64,000 nucleotides of DNA from Pigmentiphaga kullae (GTDB taxonomy: Bacteria; Pseudomonadota; Gammaproteobacteria; Burkholderiales; Burkholderiaceae_B): assembly GCF_004216695.1 (NCBI RefSeq), contig NZ_SGXC01000001.1, positions 1,860,001 to 1,924,000 on the forward strand, written 5' to 3'. A program made the translations under genes and the position numbers. Positions 1 to 9,243 of this stretch are shown piece after piece (positions within the stretch are counted from its first letter, which is position 1; each line of letters starts with the position of its first letter). The notes under the pieces are model-generated. The model saw only the letters and a list, made by a program, of their open reading frames with translations, had not been told where the DNA came from and did not search any database.

Positions 1-883
1 CTTCGGCGATCACGCCGTCCTCGGCGCGGCGCACCCGCAGCGCGACCGGGCGGTCGGTGTCGCCGTGCTGGACCGCGTTGGCCAGCAGGTTGGCCAGCAA
101 CTGCGCGAGGCGGTTGGCGTCCCAGCGGCCGGCAAGCCGCCCCTGGCATTCCAGTAAGAAGTCCCGTTCCGGATGTACGGCCCGGATCTCGTCCAGCGCG
201 CGCGCGCAGACGTCCTTCAGGTCGCTGTTCGAGAGCGCCAGCGGAAGCGGGCTGCCCAGGCGGGTGCGGGTGAAGTCCAGCAGGTCGTCGATCATGCGCT
301 GCATGCGCGAGCCGCTGTGCCCGATGCGCGTGGCGGCTTCCCTGCACCGGTCGGGAAGCTCGTCGGTCAGCATGAGGGCCTGCGCCGACATGGCGATGGC
401 GCCCAGGGGCGTCCGCAGGTCATGGGCGAGGATGCCGACGAACAGGTCGCGGGCTCGTTCGAGGCCCGCCGAGTAGCGGGAAATCGATTCCTTCAGCGCC
501 AGGTCCAGCGCTTGGTTGAAGCGCACCAGGTCTTCGCGCGCATCGGTTCCCATCTCGTCGGTTTCGCGCCCCCAGCGCTCCAGGATGTTGGCGCGCAGCG
601 CGCAGAACTCGGCCACCATCTCGGTCAGGGTGAAGCCGGCTCGCAGCCGGTTGCGGGCGTGGACGTGCGCCTGGCGGGTGACGCCATGCGCGGCTTCCCC
701 GTTGTCGGTCCCCTGGGGGCCGGCCCGCAGCTCGGCCGCGAGTTGGCGCAGCAGGGACCGGGCCGAGGTCTGCAGGGCATGCTCGGACACGGCCGAGCGC
801 CGCAGGTCCAGTTGCCGGGCGAAATTGCGCCAGTCGCTAAGTAGCAGGTCCAGGTTCGCGTCGATGAAGTCGGCCAGTCTCAT
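1..883 (-). CDS. sensor histidine kinase, partial (C-terminus beyond left edge)
   Basis: ATG at 883 is preceded by GGGAGGGG; 294 codons are visible before the window ends. The first 140 or so residues are soluble and helical, with no membrane segment, resembling the RsbRD-type N-terminal region of some cytoplasmic kinases (fold assignment is weak). An H-box AHDLRTPLG follows, with phospho-acceptor His154, then a dimerisation helix and the N-box LLANLLANAVQHG near residues 262-274 of the ATPase domain. The G boxes lie outside the window. It sits 82 bp downstream of the glycan locus on the same strand and could be its last gene. A partner regulator might lie to the left, or the receiver of the ABC fusion at 11236-13950 could be a target; both ideas are inference. 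Confidence 0.88.
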   Translation of the reverse strand, partial: MRLADFIDANLDLLLSDWRNFARQLDLRRSAVSEHALQTSARSLLRQLAAELRAGPQGTDNGEAAHGVTRQAHVHARNRLRAGFTLTEMVAEFCALRANILERWGRETDEMGTDAREDLVRFNQALDLALKESISRYSAGLERARDLFVGILAHDLRTPLGAIAMSAQALMLTDELPDRCREAATRIGHSGSRMQRMIDDLLDFTRTRLGSPLPLALSNSDLKDVCARALDEIRAVHPERDFLLECQGRLAGRWDANRLAQLLANLLANAVQHGDTDRPVALRVRRAEDGVIAE

Positions 884-965
884 AGCCCCTCCCGGCATAT
901 ATGGCCACGCGTGGGATAGCGCTGCACGACGGGGTGCCGGCATGCTTGCCGGCGGATTGTAGATC

Positions 966-1982
966 CTAGAGAGGGCTGGCGGATGCATGAGCAAGGCTGG
1001 TTACAAGCTTGGCGGCGGGCGCCGGCCCCGACTGGAAGAAGCGCTGCCGGAAATAGGCCAGGGTGCGCCGCAGGCCTTCTTCCAGCGGCGTGCCGGGCTC
1101 CCAACCCAGCATGCGGCGGGCGAGATCGATGTCGGGACAGCGCCGTACCGGGTCGTCCTGGGGCAATGGCCGCAGCTCGATGTCCGACGCCGAACCGGCC
1201 AGTCCGCGGATGGTCCGCGCTATTTCCAGCACCGTGGTTTCGTGGGTGTTGCCCAGGTTCACCGGGCCGTGGAAGCCGTCGGGACTGTTCATCAGGCGCA
1301 CCAGGCCGTCGATCAGATCGTCCACGTAGCAGAACGACCGGGTCTGGCCGCCGTCGCCATAGACCGTCATGGATTCTCCGGCCAGCGCCTGCATCATCAG
1401 GTTGGATACGACGCGCCCGTCGTCGGGCCGCATGCGGGGGCCGTAGGTGTTGAAGATGCGGGCGATCTTGACCTGCAGTCCATACTGGCGCTGGTAATCG
1501 GCGAACAGCGTTTCCGCGCAGCGCTTGCCTTCGTCGTAGCAGGCCCGTATGCCGTTGGGATTGACGTGGCCCCAGTAGTCCTCGCGCTGGGGGTGGCGGT
1601 CCGGATCGCCGTAGACCTCGCTGGTCGAGGCCTGCAGGATGCGCGCGTTCAGGCGCTTGGCCAGGCCTAGCATGTTGATGGAGCCGTGCACGCAGGTCTT
1701 GGTGGTCTGCACCGGGTCGTGCTGGTAGTGCACCGGCGAGGCGGGGCAGGCGAGGTTGTAGATCTCGTCGGCCTCGATGTAGAGCGGGAAGGTGATGTCG
1801 TGGCGCAGCAGCTCGAAGGCAGGATGGCCGATCAGGTGGGCGATGTTGGCCTTGGTGCCGGTATAGAAGTTGTCGACGCACAGGACCTCGTGTCCGGCTT
1901 CGATCAGCCGCGTGCACAGGTGCGACCCCAGGAAGCCGGCACCGCCGGTGACGACGATGCGGCGTGGCAGGCGTGGGTTCAT
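966..1982 (-). CDS. NAD-dependent epimerase/dehydratase, UDP-glucuronate decarboxylase (UXS)-like
   Basis: 338-residue extended SDR. The N-terminal NAD motif [10 protein letters not shown] lies near residues 13-22, the YxxxK catalytic pair is in the CYDEGKR context near 145-150, and SEVYGDP is the usual substrate-site segment. [16 protein letters not shown] resembles UDP-xylose synthases, which convert UDP-glucuronate to UDP-xylose. This fits with the UDP-glucose dehydrogenase at 15730-17097, which would supply UDP-glucuronate. The start at 1982 overlaps the stop of the upstream glycosyltransferase by four bases (ATGA), so translation is coupled. A related UDP-sugar epimerase cannot be excluded. 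Confidence 0.87.
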   Translation of the reverse strand: MNPRLPRRIVVTGGAGFLGSHLCTRLIEAGHEVLCVDNFYTGTKANIAHLIGHPAFELLRHDITFPLYIEADEIYNLACPASPVHYQHDPVQTTKTCVHGSINMLGLAKRLNARILQASTSEVYGDPDRHPQREDYWGHVNPNGIRACYDEGKRCAETLFADYQRQYGLQVKIARIFNTYGPRMRPDDGRVVSNLMMQALAGESMTVYGDGGQTRSFCYVDDLIDGLVRLMNSPDGFHGPVNLGNTHETTVLEIARTIRGLAGSASDIELRPLPQDDPVRRCPDIDLARRMLGWEPGTPLEEGLRRTLAYFRQRFFQSGPAPAAKLVTSLAHASASPL

Positions 1983-2980
1983 GATTGCATCTCCTCGGAG
2001 TGGGCGGCCAGGTCGGGGGACGTGCGCGTCGCTTGCGCGAAGACGTCCATCCAGTCGCGTACGAAGCGGTCGATGCCGAAGCGCTGCAAGGCCCGCAGGC
2101 GCGCCTCCTGGCCCCAGGCGCGGGCCAGTTCGGGGTCGGCCAGAAGTTCGTGCATGACGTCGGCCAGGCAGTCCAGGCGGGTGTCCACGTAGCCGTTGGC
2201 GCCGTTCTCGACCACGGTGCTCATTTCCGTGGTGGCCAGGCCGACGACGGGCACGCCCGCCATCATGGCCTCGATTACGGCCAGCCCAAGGCTGGTGTAG
2301 CGGATGGGGTTGAAGAAGAAGCGGTAGCGGGCCATGAGCGCGGGCAGCTCGAGGTTGGGCACCTCGCCCAGGCCGCCCAGCGACTGGGCGTCCATGCCGG
2401 CCAGGTCCAGCGGCACGCGGGCGCGCAGCGCATCGTAGACATCGGCCCCCAGGCGCCGGCCGCGGCGTTTCAGGTGATTCACCACGACGATGCCGCGCGG
2501 CGTCGTGCCCTGGTATTCGACGTCCGGAGGCAGCCGCACGCCGTGCTCGACCACGCGCGCGGGCGTGCAGCCGCTGTCCCACATCAGGGCGTTGAACGGG
2601 GTGACGTGGACCAGGGTGCCGCGGGGCTCCTGGAACCAGTGCACCGTATTGGTGGGGTGCTGCTGCGGCGGGTCGTGTTCCAGGTAGATCTGCGGCAGCT
2701 GGCGCTGCGCGGCCGACAGCAATTGACCGCGATCCTCCAGGTAGGCCTGCCGGGATTGGTACAACACGCAGTCCAAGCGCATGTCGCGCACCTTCCCCGC
2801 GGAGACTTCGTGGACGTTGCGGCCCCACGGCAGGCCGCGTCCCAGCGGCGCATGGCCGGGCCCGCCGTCCGGGCGCGTGACGACGTGGAACTCGTGCGGC
2901 ACCTGGGTGAGGTAATAAAGGTAGTTGCCGTGTACGTGCCAGGTCAGGATGCGCAATGGTCGCGCGGGGGTATCAGGCAT
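1979..2980 (-). CDS. GT4-type glycosyltransferase
   Basis: 333 residues with the GT-B fold pattern of glycosyltransferase family 4. The C-terminal half carries [18 protein letters not shown], the EX7E nucleotide-sugar binding segment, near residues 231-248, followed by GANGYV. No signal peptide is visible, so it should act at the cytoplasmic face. It overlaps the upstream GT9 gene by eight bases and the downstream epimerase by four. The sugar donor and acceptor cannot be read from the sequence; a pentose or glucuronate donor is plausible given the UDP-sugar enzymes in the locus. Confidence 0.85.
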   Translation of the reverse strand: MPDTPARPLRILTWHVHGNYLYYLTQVPHEFHVVTRPDGGPGHAPLGRGLPWGRNVHEVSAGKVRDMRLDCVLYQSRQAYLEDRGQLLSAAQRQLPQIYLEHDPPQQHPTNTVHWFQEPRGTLVHVTPFNALMWDSGCTPARVVEHGVRLPPDVEYQGTTPRGIVVVNHLKRRGRRLGADVYDALRARVPLDLAGMDAQSLGGLGEVPNLELPALMARYRFFFNPIRYTSLGLAVIEAMMAGVPVVGLATTEMSTVVENGANGYVDTRLDCLADVMHELLADPELARAWGQEARLRALQRFGIDRFVRDWMDVFAQATRTSPDLAAHSEEMQS

Positions 2981-4058
2981 GGCTGGGCTCCTTGCAAAGC
3001 ATGCGTTCGGCCTGGCGGATCACCTCCGAGGCCTTGATTCCGAGCGCGCACGGATGGCCGATCGGGCAGTCGGGGTAGGCGCAGGGCCGGCAGGCCACGT
3101 CATGCCAGAGCACCACGTGCCGCGTACGGTCGGCCGGCGCCCAGCGATGCACGTCGCTGCCGCTGGCGACCACCACACTGGGGGTGCGCATCGCCGCCGC
3201 CACATGCGAGACGCCGGTATCGTTGCAGATCAGCAGACGGCATCGTTCGAGCAGGGCCGCCAGTGTGCCCAGGTCCGTGCGGCCCGCCAGGTCGCGCAGC
3301 GGCGTACCGGCCAGGCGCGCGACCTGGCGTGTCAGCGCGCGTTCTTCGCCGCTTCCGGTCAAGGCCACGTCGAAGCCCGCCCGCGCGACCGCCGAGGCCA
3401 CGGCCGCATAGCGGTCCGCCGGCCAGCGGCGCGAGGACAGGCGGGCACCGGGGTGGACCAGTACCGTGCGGTCCGGCCGCAATCCTTCCCGCGCGGCCAA
3501 CCGGGCGGCCGCCTGCCTGTCTTCGTCCGCCAGCGGAAACTCCAGCGCGGCGTCCATGCAGGGAACGTCCAGGAAGCGCATCAGCGCCAGGTAGCGCTCG
3601 ACTTCCGGCAGACGATCGGGCCAGGGCAGCCACCAGGCATTGCGCTCGGAGCCGGGCGCCTGCCCGGGCTGGAAGCCGGCCAGGCGTGCGGCGCCCAGGC
3701 GGCGCACGATGTCGTTGGTCAGGCGGCCGCTGCCGTGCAATTGCAGGGCGACGTCGAAGCGCTGCGCCCTGGCCCGGTCGAAGAAGGCGGGCAGCGCCTC
3801 GGGGCGGGCAGGTTGTTCCGGCAGGCCCTCCAGTCCGGGAAAGGCGGCCAGTTCGTCGACATAGCGGGCGAAGCGCTGCTGGAACGCCCGCGCCCCCGCC
3901 AGGCCGACCAGGGTGATCCGGGCGTGGGGAAAGCGCGCGCGCAACGCCCGCAGGGCCGGCACGGCGCACAGCATGTCGCCCAGCTGCAGCGCGCGGAACA
4001 CGGCGATGCGGCGGGGTTCGGGTTGCCACAGCGGATGGACGTCCGGCGTGTCCGTCAT
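2973..4058 (-). CDS. GT9 family glycosyltransferase, ADP-heptose transferase-like
   Basis: 361 residues from ATG 4058, chosen because it makes an ATGA overlap with the upstream GT2 stop; a longer open frame upstream has no support. Family 9 features are the N-terminal FRALQLGDMLCAVPALRALR, the mid-protein VLVHPGARLSSRRWPADR and the ICNDTGVSHVAAAM donor-site motif. The C-terminus holds a Cys cluster ACRPCAYPDCPIGHPC, also typical of LPS heptosyltransferase II proteins and shared by the second GT9 at 6803-7927. It probably transfers heptose from ADP-heptose to a cytoplasmic acceptor. Which of the two GT9 enzymes acts first is unknown. Confidence 0.87.
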   Translation of the reverse strand: MTDTPDVHPLWQPEPRRIAVFRALQLGDMLCAVPALRALRARFPHARITLVGLAGARAFQQRFARYVDELAAFPGLEGLPEQPARPEALPAFFDRARAQRFDVALQLHGSGRLTNDIVRRLGAARLAGFQPGQAPGSERNAWWLPWPDRLPEVERYLALMRFLDVPCMDAALEFPLADEDRQAAARLAAREGLRPDRTVLVHPGARLSSRRWPADRYAAVASAVARAGFDVALTGSGEERALTRQVARLAGTPLRDLAGRTDLGTLAALLERCRLLICNDTGVSHVAAAMRTPSVVVASGSDVHRWAPADRTRHVVLWHDVACRPCAYPDCPIGHPCALGIKASEVIRQAERMLCKEPSHA

Positions 4059-5044
4059 AGGAATTTCGCCTTGAAATGCCACGCCCCGCGCAGCCGCCAG
4101 AACAGGGAAAGCGGAGGGATCAGGACCGAGGTGACCAGCATCTCGATCACGTGCGACGGTGCGAGCGACGCGCCGCGCAGCCGGACGAGGCAGAAGTGCA
4201 GAGTCAGGGCCGACCAGACCGCCAGCCCACCCCACGCCAGCAACGGAAGGCCGGCCGTGGCGCCCGCCAGGATGGCCAGCGCCGCCGCGACGATGGCGAA
4301 GTAGTTCCAGGGGGGGCGGCGGCGTATGCGCGACCGGTACAGCAGCGGATGCTTCTTGTAGAGCAGGGCGTCGAAGAACACCTTGCGCTGCTGGCCCACG
4401 CTGATGCCGACGGGCGCCGGCCTGACCGGATGCAGCACGACGGCGTCCTCGGCCCGCGCGATCCGGCGGCCGTGCGCCAGCAGCGTGAACTGCAGGTCGG
4501 AGTCCTCGCGCCAGGCCAGCGTGAACCGCTCGTCGAAGCCGCCCACGGCGACCAGCGCCCGCTTGCGCACCAGGCAGTTGGCGGTGGCGAACTCCGCGTG
4601 TTCCAGGCCGCCGGTATCCCGCTCATGGTCGCGCGGCCGGTCTGGCAGCGGCACGCGTATCCGGCCGACGACAGCATCGACGTCTTCCGTCATCGCGTCC
4701 AGGCCGCGGCGCAGCCAGGATGGCGTGGGAATCGTGTCGTCGTCGGTGAAGGCGATGATGGGGGCGCGCGCTTCTTCCCAGCCCCGGTTGCGTGCGCCGG
4801 AGGGGCCTTGCGTGCCTTCGGCTTCAAGGCAGCGCACGCTCAATCCGCGCGCGGCATGTTCCCGGGCCAGCGTTTCGACCACGCGGCGGGTCTCGCGATC
4901 CGGGCCGTCGTCGACCACCAGCAGCTCGAAACGCCGGGGATCGAGGTCCTGCCACGTCAGCGCCCGCAGGCAGCGTCGCAGCATGCGCGGCCGGCGATAG
5001 GTCGGCACGACTACCGAGACCAGCGGGGCCGGAAAGGTACTCAT
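4055..5044 (-). CDS. GT2 family glycosyltransferase with C-terminal membrane segments
   Basis: 329 residues from ATG 5044, which overlaps the carbamoyltransferase stop by four bases. The GT-A domain starts with VSVVVPTYRRP, has LLVVDDGPD, then the metal-binding AFTDDDT (DXD-like) near residues 98-104 and a WREDSDL segment typical of the catalytic base region. Two or more hydrophobic stretches follow residue 230 (YFAIVAAALAILAGA and the stretch ending in LTSVLIPPLSLFW), anchoring it to the inner membrane. It probably extends the glycan assembled by the neighbouring GT9 and GT4 enzymes. Donor specificity is not predictable here. Confidence 0.88.
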   Translation of the reverse strand: MSTFPAPLVSVVVPTYRRPRMLRRCLRALTWQDLDPRRFELLVVDDGPDRETRRVVETLAREHAARGLSVRCLEAEGTQGPSGARNRGWEEARAPIIAFTDDDTIPTPSWLRRGLDAMTEDVDAVVGRIRVPLPDRPRDHERDTGGLEHAEFATANCLVRKRALVAVGGFDERFTLAWREDSDLQFTLLAHGRRIARAEDAVVLHPVRPAPVGISVGQQRKVFFDALLYKKHPLLYRSRIRRRPPWNYFAIVAAALAILAGATAGLPLLAWGGLAVWSALTLHFCLVRLRGASLAPSHVIEMLVTSVLIPPLSLFWRLRGAWHFKAKFL

Positions 5045-6780
5045 GCCGATTTCTCCAACAGGAAGGAGCCGATGGCGAGTGCATCCAGCGGAGACGTCCA
5101 GAAGCATTCGATCGCATCGCGCGGCGTGCATACGACGGGTTCGCCCCGGGTATTGAAGGAGGTGTTCACCAGGACCGGCACGCCCGTGCGGCGTTCGAAC
5201 GCCGCAAGCAGGTCGTAGTACGCCGGATGCTGGTCGCGCCGAACCGTCTGCACCCGCGCGGTGCCGTCGGTGTGACGCACGGCAGGAATGCGATCGGCCT
5301 TGTCCGCCAGGACGTCGAAGACGAACAGCATGAAGGGCGCGACGATGGGGCCGGGGCGCGAAGTGGCGAACCAGTCGCGGGCGCGTTCTTCCATGACGAC
5401 CGGCGCCACCGGCCGGAAGTCTTCGCGGTCCTTGATCTCGTTGAGCCGGGACTGCATGCCCGGATCGATGGGCGAGGCCAGGATGGAGCGCGCGCCCAGG
5501 GCGCGCGGCCCGAATTCCATGCGGCCCTGGAACCATCCCACGATCCCGCCCCGCGCCAGCAGATCCGCCGTGGCTTCGGCAATGTCCGCCGGCCTGCGGT
5601 AGGACAGCTTCGAGCGTTGCAGGAAGGCCTCGATCTCATCGTCGCCGAATTCCGGTCCCAGGAATGCGTGCTCCATGACCCAGCGGCGGTCCTGTCCCGC
5701 GCGCTGCCGGCTGTCCACCCACAGCGCGGCGCCCAGCGAGGTGCCGGAGTCTCCCGCGGCCGGCTGCACCCATACCTCGCGGAAGGGGCCGCGCTCGCGC
5801 AGGCGCGCGTTCATGACACAGTTCAGCGCCACGCCGCCGGCCATGCAGAGGTTGGGCGAACCCGTCTCGCGATGCAGCCAGCGCGCCATGCGCTCCACCG
5901 TCTGCTCCAGCGCGAACTGCAAGGACCGGGCGAGATCGTAGTGATGCTTTTCCAGCGGGCCGCCCCGGCGCCGCGCCGGGCCGAAGCGCTGCGCCAGCGA
6001 CAGCGGCGACACGGTATAGCCGCCGTCGTCGCCCACACGCATGACCTCCTCGAAGAAATCCGCGTGGCGCGGTTCGCCGAAAGAGGCCAGGGCCATCACC
6101 TTGTATTCGTCGGAGGAATGCAGGAAGCCCAGGTGGCGGGTGACTTCCTCGTACAGCAGACCCAGCGAATGGGGAAGGTCGATCTGCTTGATGCGCCGGT
6201 AGGCGCCGCCGGCGTAGTGTCCGTAGCTGGTGGTGGCGCGCTCGCCCCGGCCGTCCATGGTCAGGACCGCCGCGTCGTCGAAGGGAGCGGCCAGGAACGC
6301 GCTGGCCTCGTGCGCCAGGTGATGCTCGACGAAATGCCAACGCCGCAGGATGTCGCCGGAGGTCGCTCCGCGCAAACGTTCCTGGAGATGATGCGGGGCG
6401 CCGTCGGCCAGTTGGCGGGGCGCGTTGACCACATACGACAGGAACAGCGGATCCCAGGGCGAAGTCGTCGCCGTGGGGCTGCCGCTGCGCGAGGGCTCCA
6501 GCGGCAGCAGGATGTGCCCATCCACGGCCTGTTCCTGCAACAGCAGGGACGGGTCGTACGAATAGGCGAAGTGGTCGACCTGCCGAAGGTCGATGCCGGC
6601 CTGTGCCAGGCAGTAGTCGATGGCGTGGAAAGGCAGTTGCCAGGTCGTGAACGGCACTGGCCGCTTGCCGTGCTTGACGTGGGTGAAACGCTCTTCTTCC
6701 GCCGCCGCCAGCACCACGCCGTCGCGGACCAGTGTCGCGGAACAGTCGTGGTAGACCGCGTTGATTCCCAGTGTGTACAT
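5041..6780 (-). CDS. NodU/CmcH/TobZ-type O-carbamoyltransferase
   Basis: 579 residues, the full length of this family. The N-terminal Kae1-like domain begins LGINAVYHDCSATL and contains EEERFTHVKHGKRP and the metal-binding EHHLAHEASAF (His-x3-His) near residues 153-163. The C-terminal YrdC-like part has GRMEFGPRALGARSILA, NEIKDREDFRPVAP and VLVNTSFNTRGEP, all hallmark stretches. Family members make carbamoyl-adenylate from carbamoyl phosphate and ATP, then pass the carbamoyl group to a sugar hydroxyl or similar. In this locus the acceptor is likely a heptose or another glycan residue, as known for carbamoylated heptose in pseudomonad LPS cores. It lies 22 bp after the upstream GT9 and is coupled to the GT2. 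Confidence 0.92.
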   Translation of the reverse strand: MYTLGINAVYHDCSATLVRDGVVLAAAEEERFTHVKHGKRPVPFTTWQLPFHAIDYCLAQAGIDLRQVDHFAYSYDPSLLLQEQAVDGHILLPLEPSRSGSPTATTSPWDPLFLSYVVNAPRQLADGAPHHLQERLRGATSGDILRRWHFVEHHLAHEASAFLAAPFDDAAVLTMDGRGERATTSYGHYAGGAYRRIKQIDLPHSLGLLYEEVTRHLGFLHSSDEYKVMALASFGEPRHADFFEEVMRVGDDGGYTVSPLSLAQRFGPARRRGGPLEKHHYDLARSLQFALEQTVERMARWLHRETGSPNLCMAGGVALNCVMNARLRERGPFREVWVQPAAGDSGTSLGAALWVDSRQRAGQDRRWVMEHAFLGPEFGDDEIEAFLQRSKLSYRRPADIAEATADLLARGGIVGWFQGRMEFGPRALGARSILASPIDPGMQSRLNEIKDREDFRPVAPVVMEERARDWFATSRPGPIVAPFMLFVFDVLADKADRIPAVRHTDGTARVQTVRRDQHPAYYDLLAAFERRTGVPVLVNTSFNTRGEPVVCTPRDAIECFWTSPLDALAIGSFLLEKSA

Positions 6781-6802
6781 GGACGGACTCCTTGAAGGAC
6801 GT

Positions 6803-7927
6803 TCAGGCGGCCTGCGTGGCGGCGCCTGAGCGGCGCCGCCAGGCCAGCAGTTCGTGCGCGGCCCGGACCACGGCGGCGGGGTCGACGCCCGCCAGGCAGG
6901 CGTGGTGGCCTTCCGGGCAGACGCTGCGATAGCAGTACTTGCAGGGCACGTCGCGGTTCAGCAGGCGGTGTTCGACGCCCCAGGGCGCGTGCTGGGGGTT
7001 GGTCAACGCATACAGGTCCGCTACCGGCGTGCCGACGGCCGCCGCCAGGTGCACCGGTCCGCTGTTGTTCGACACGAGCACCGCCGCTTCGGCCAGCAGC
7101 GCGCCCAGTTCCCCCAGGCTCAACGCACCCGCCATGTCGGTCGCGCGCCGGCCCGCCAGGACGTCGACGTGCTCGGCCAGCGGCCGTTCCCCGGTGTCTC
7201 CGGTCAGCACGACCGGAGCGGTGGCGGACAGTTCGCGGACCACCCGGGCGAACAGTTCGGGCGGATAGCGCCGGGACGGCGCGCTGGCGCCCGGGTGGAC
7301 CACGATGCAGGAGGCTGCGTCTGCAATGCCGCGGGCGGCGAGTTTTCCCCGCATCGATGCACGATCGGCCGGCCGCACGGCGAACTCCAGTCCCTCGGCC
7401 GCCGGGCGGGCACCGATCGACGCCACCAGGTCGAGCTGGCGCCGGGTCTCGTGGCGTCCGCCATCCATGGGGACATCGTCCTTCGTCCAGTCCGTAAGCA
7501 ACTGGTACGGGTTCTCGCGGGCATGGGCAAGCACGCGCGGGATGCCGGCCAGCCGGCACATCAGGGCGGCAGGCAGCGCGCTCTGGCTGTACACGGTAAA
7601 GATCGCCGCCGCGTCGAAGCCTCCGGCGCGCAACCGCTCGATCATGGCCAGGTCGGGGGCGGGATTGGCCGTCCGCAGGTTCTTCACCCACGGTGCCTCG
7701 TAGGCGATCGTCGCATCTACGCTGGGCAGGTGCGGGGCCAGCCGGGCGCCGGCGGGCGAGCATAGCAGCGTGACGCGCCGGCCGGCCGCCGACTGCTTCA
7801 GCGCGCGCAGCGCCGGCGTGGTCATCAGCACGTCGCCCAGGTTGTCCAGTCTGATGCAGAGCAGGTTCGCGGCCCGGTCCCAGCCCGTGTTCACCGGCAT
7901 GTCGTCCTGCCGCGCGGGGGCACTCAT
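6803..7927 (-). CDS. GT9 family glycosyltransferase, LPS heptosyltransferase-like
   Basis: 374 residues from ATG 7927, which overlaps the stop of the GmhB-like gene by four bases. The N-terminal LLCIRLDNLGDVLMTTPALRA is typical of WaaC/WaaF relatives. VVHPGASAPSRRYPPELF and VSNNSGPVHLAAAVGTPV mark the ADP-heptose site. The C-terminus has the Cys cluster PCKYCYRSVCPEGHHAC seen in heptosyltransferase II proteins. Being directly coupled to a heptose bisphosphatase homologue makes ADP-heptose the best guess for the donor. It is cytoplasmic or peripheral, with no signal or membrane segment. Confidence 0.9.
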   Translation of the reverse strand: MSAPARQDDMPVNTGWDRAANLLCIRLDNLGDVLMTTPALRALKQSAAGRRVTLLCSPAGARLAPHLPSVDATIAYEAPWVKNLRTANPAPDLAMIERLRAGGFDAAAIFTVYSQSALPAALMCRLAGIPRVLAHARENPYQLLTDWTKDDVPMDGGRHETRRQLDLVASIGARPAAEGLEFAVRPADRASMRGKLAARGIADAASCIVVHPGASAPSRRYPPELFARVVRELSATAPVVLTGDTGERPLAEHVDVLAGRRATDMAGALSLGELGALLAEAAVLVSNNSGPVHLAAAVGTPVADLYALTNPQHAPWGVEHRLLNRDVPCKYCYRSVCPEGHHACLAGVDPAAVVRAAHELLAWRRRSGAATQAA

Positions 7928-8505
7928 GCCACCTCCCTGGCGCGTAGCGCCACCGCCACGATGGTGGCCGCCTGTCCGAAGCCATCCACGACGTAGTCGG
8001 GCTCGCGGAACGGACCCCCCACCCATTCGGTTTCATGGCCGTTGTTCAGCAGCACGGTGCGGCAGCCCGCGCGGCGGCCGGCTTCCACGTCGTCCAGGAT
8101 GTCGCCGATGAACCAGGAGCGCTCCAGGTCCAGGTCCAGATCGCGCGCTGCCTGGCGCAGCAGCCCGGGTCGGGGTTTGCGGCAGGTGCAGGGCAGGGCA
8201 TAGGGACGGCGCACGCCGCGCGCCAGGTGGGGGCAGTAGTAGAACCCGTGCAGCCTCGCATGGGCGCCTTCGAACATGCGCGCCAGTTGCAGGTGCACGC
8301 CTATCAGCGCCTCTTCTTCGAAGAGTCCGAGCGCGACGCCGGGCTGGTTCGTGATGACGACCATGGGCGCGTTCGTGCCTCCGAGGCGCCGCAGGCCCGC
8401 TTCCACTCCCCGCTCGAAGCGCATCCGCGCCGGATCGACGTTGTAGGCGTCGTTCACCAGCAGCGTGCCGTCCTTGTCCAGGAATATCGCCGGTTTCAGG
8501 GCCAT
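7924..8505 (-). CDS. HAD-IIIA phosphatase, D,D-heptose 1,7-bisphosphate phosphatase (GmhB)-like
   Basis: 193 residues. Motif I is FLDKDGTLL with nucleophile and acid Asp10/Asp12; motif II is VITNQPG; motif III and IV are CRKPRPG and WFIGDILDDVEAG. Cys and His residues in CPHLARGVRRPYALPCTC form the zinc clip characteristic of GmhB. GmhB removes the 7-phosphate from heptose 1,7-bisphosphate in ADP-heptose synthesis. No gmhA or hldE is visible, so the rest of the pathway must be elsewhere, and this copy may be a dedicated paralogue. It overlaps the SDR by 10 bases and the GT9 by four. Confidence 0.9.
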   Translation of the reverse strand: MALKPAIFLDKDGTLLVNDAYNVDPARMRFERGVEAGLRRLGGTNAPMVVITNQPGVALGLFEEEALIGVHLQLARMFEGAHARLHGFYYCPHLARGVRRPYALPCTCRKPRPGLLRQAARDLDLDLERSWFIGDILDDVEAGRRAGCRTVLLNNGHETEWVGGPFREPDYVVDGFGQAATIVAVALRAREVA

Positions 8506-9227
8506 GACGTTTCTCGCATCGGCAGCACCATCACCTCGGGGATGACGGTTTCGTCGGGTTGCAGCAGGACGAAGCGCACGGTGCGCGCGACGTTGCCCGG
8601 GTCCTGGAGCGTGTCCGTGTCGATGTCGGGAAAGCGGTCCAGCAGGAAGGGCGTGCGCATGCCGCCGGCCACCACCGCCGAAACCTTGATGCCCTGGGGT
8701 CTAAGCTCGGCGTGCAGGGCGTGCGACAGGCCCAGGAGGCCCCACTTGGTTGCGTGGTAGACGGCGGCGTTGGGCCAGGCGCGCTTGGAGGCGGTCGAGG
8801 CGATGTTGACGATGTGTCCGTGTCCGCGCTGCTTCATGTGGGCGCAGGCATGCCGGGACACCAGAAAGGGCCCGGTCAGGTTGGTGCGCAGGATGCGGTC
8901 CCAGTCCGCCAGCCCCAGTTCGTCGATGGGTACGGTCAGGTCGATGGCGGCATTGTTGACCACCGCATCCAGGTGGCCGAAACGAGAGATGGCGCGGTCG
9001 ATGGCAGCCCGCACGTCGCTCTCGTTGCCCACGTCGAAGCCGATCGCATCGGTGTGCGCGCCGATGCGCCGGGCCATCGCATGCGCCTTGCCCTCGTCGA
9101 TGTCGCCGATCAGGACGTGGGCGCCGTCGGCCGCCAGTTCCTGGCAGATGGCCGCGCCCAGTCCCTGCCCCCCGCCTGTCACCAGTACCGTCCTGCCTGC
9201 CATGCTCGTGGGTGTCCGGGATGTCAT
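8496..9227 (-). CDS. short-chain dehydrogenase/reductase
   Basis: 243 residues from ATG 9227, preceded by a strong AAGGAG site. A classical SDR: NAD(P) motif TGGGQGLG near residues 18-25, NNAA near 94-97, catalytic Ser in IASTASK, and YHATK supplying Tyr and Lys near 155-159. An acidic residue after the second strand (GDIDEG) suggests NAD rather than NADP. It overlaps the GmhB-like gene by 10 bases, so its substrate is probably a sugar intermediate of the glycan, but the family is too broad to name one. Confidence 0.88.
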   Translation of the reverse strand: MTSRTPTSMAGRTVLVTGGGQGLGAAICQELAADGAHVLIGDIDEGKAHAMARRIGAHTDAIGFDVGNESDVRAAIDRAISRFGHLDAVVNNAAIDLTVPIDELGLADWDRILRTNLTGPFLVSRHACAHMKQRGHGHIVNIASTASKRAWPNAAVYHATKWGLLGLSHALHAELRPQGIKVSAVVAGGMRTPFLLDRFPDIDTDTLQDPGNVARTVRFVLLQPDETVIPEVMVLPMRETSWP

Positions 9228-9243
9228 GCTTTTCTCCTTGATG

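Noticed and set aside
173-844. Long plus-strand open frame at the left edge
   Set aside because: It lies opposite a histidine kinase with clear H and N boxes on the minus strand; no recognisable protein and no ribosome site.
4076-6795. Plus-strand open frames of 380 and 667 codons across the GT2 and carbamoyltransferase genes
   Set aside because: They are antisense to genes with full family motifs; their translations are Arg/Gly/Ala-rich low-complexity text typical of high-GC shadow frames.
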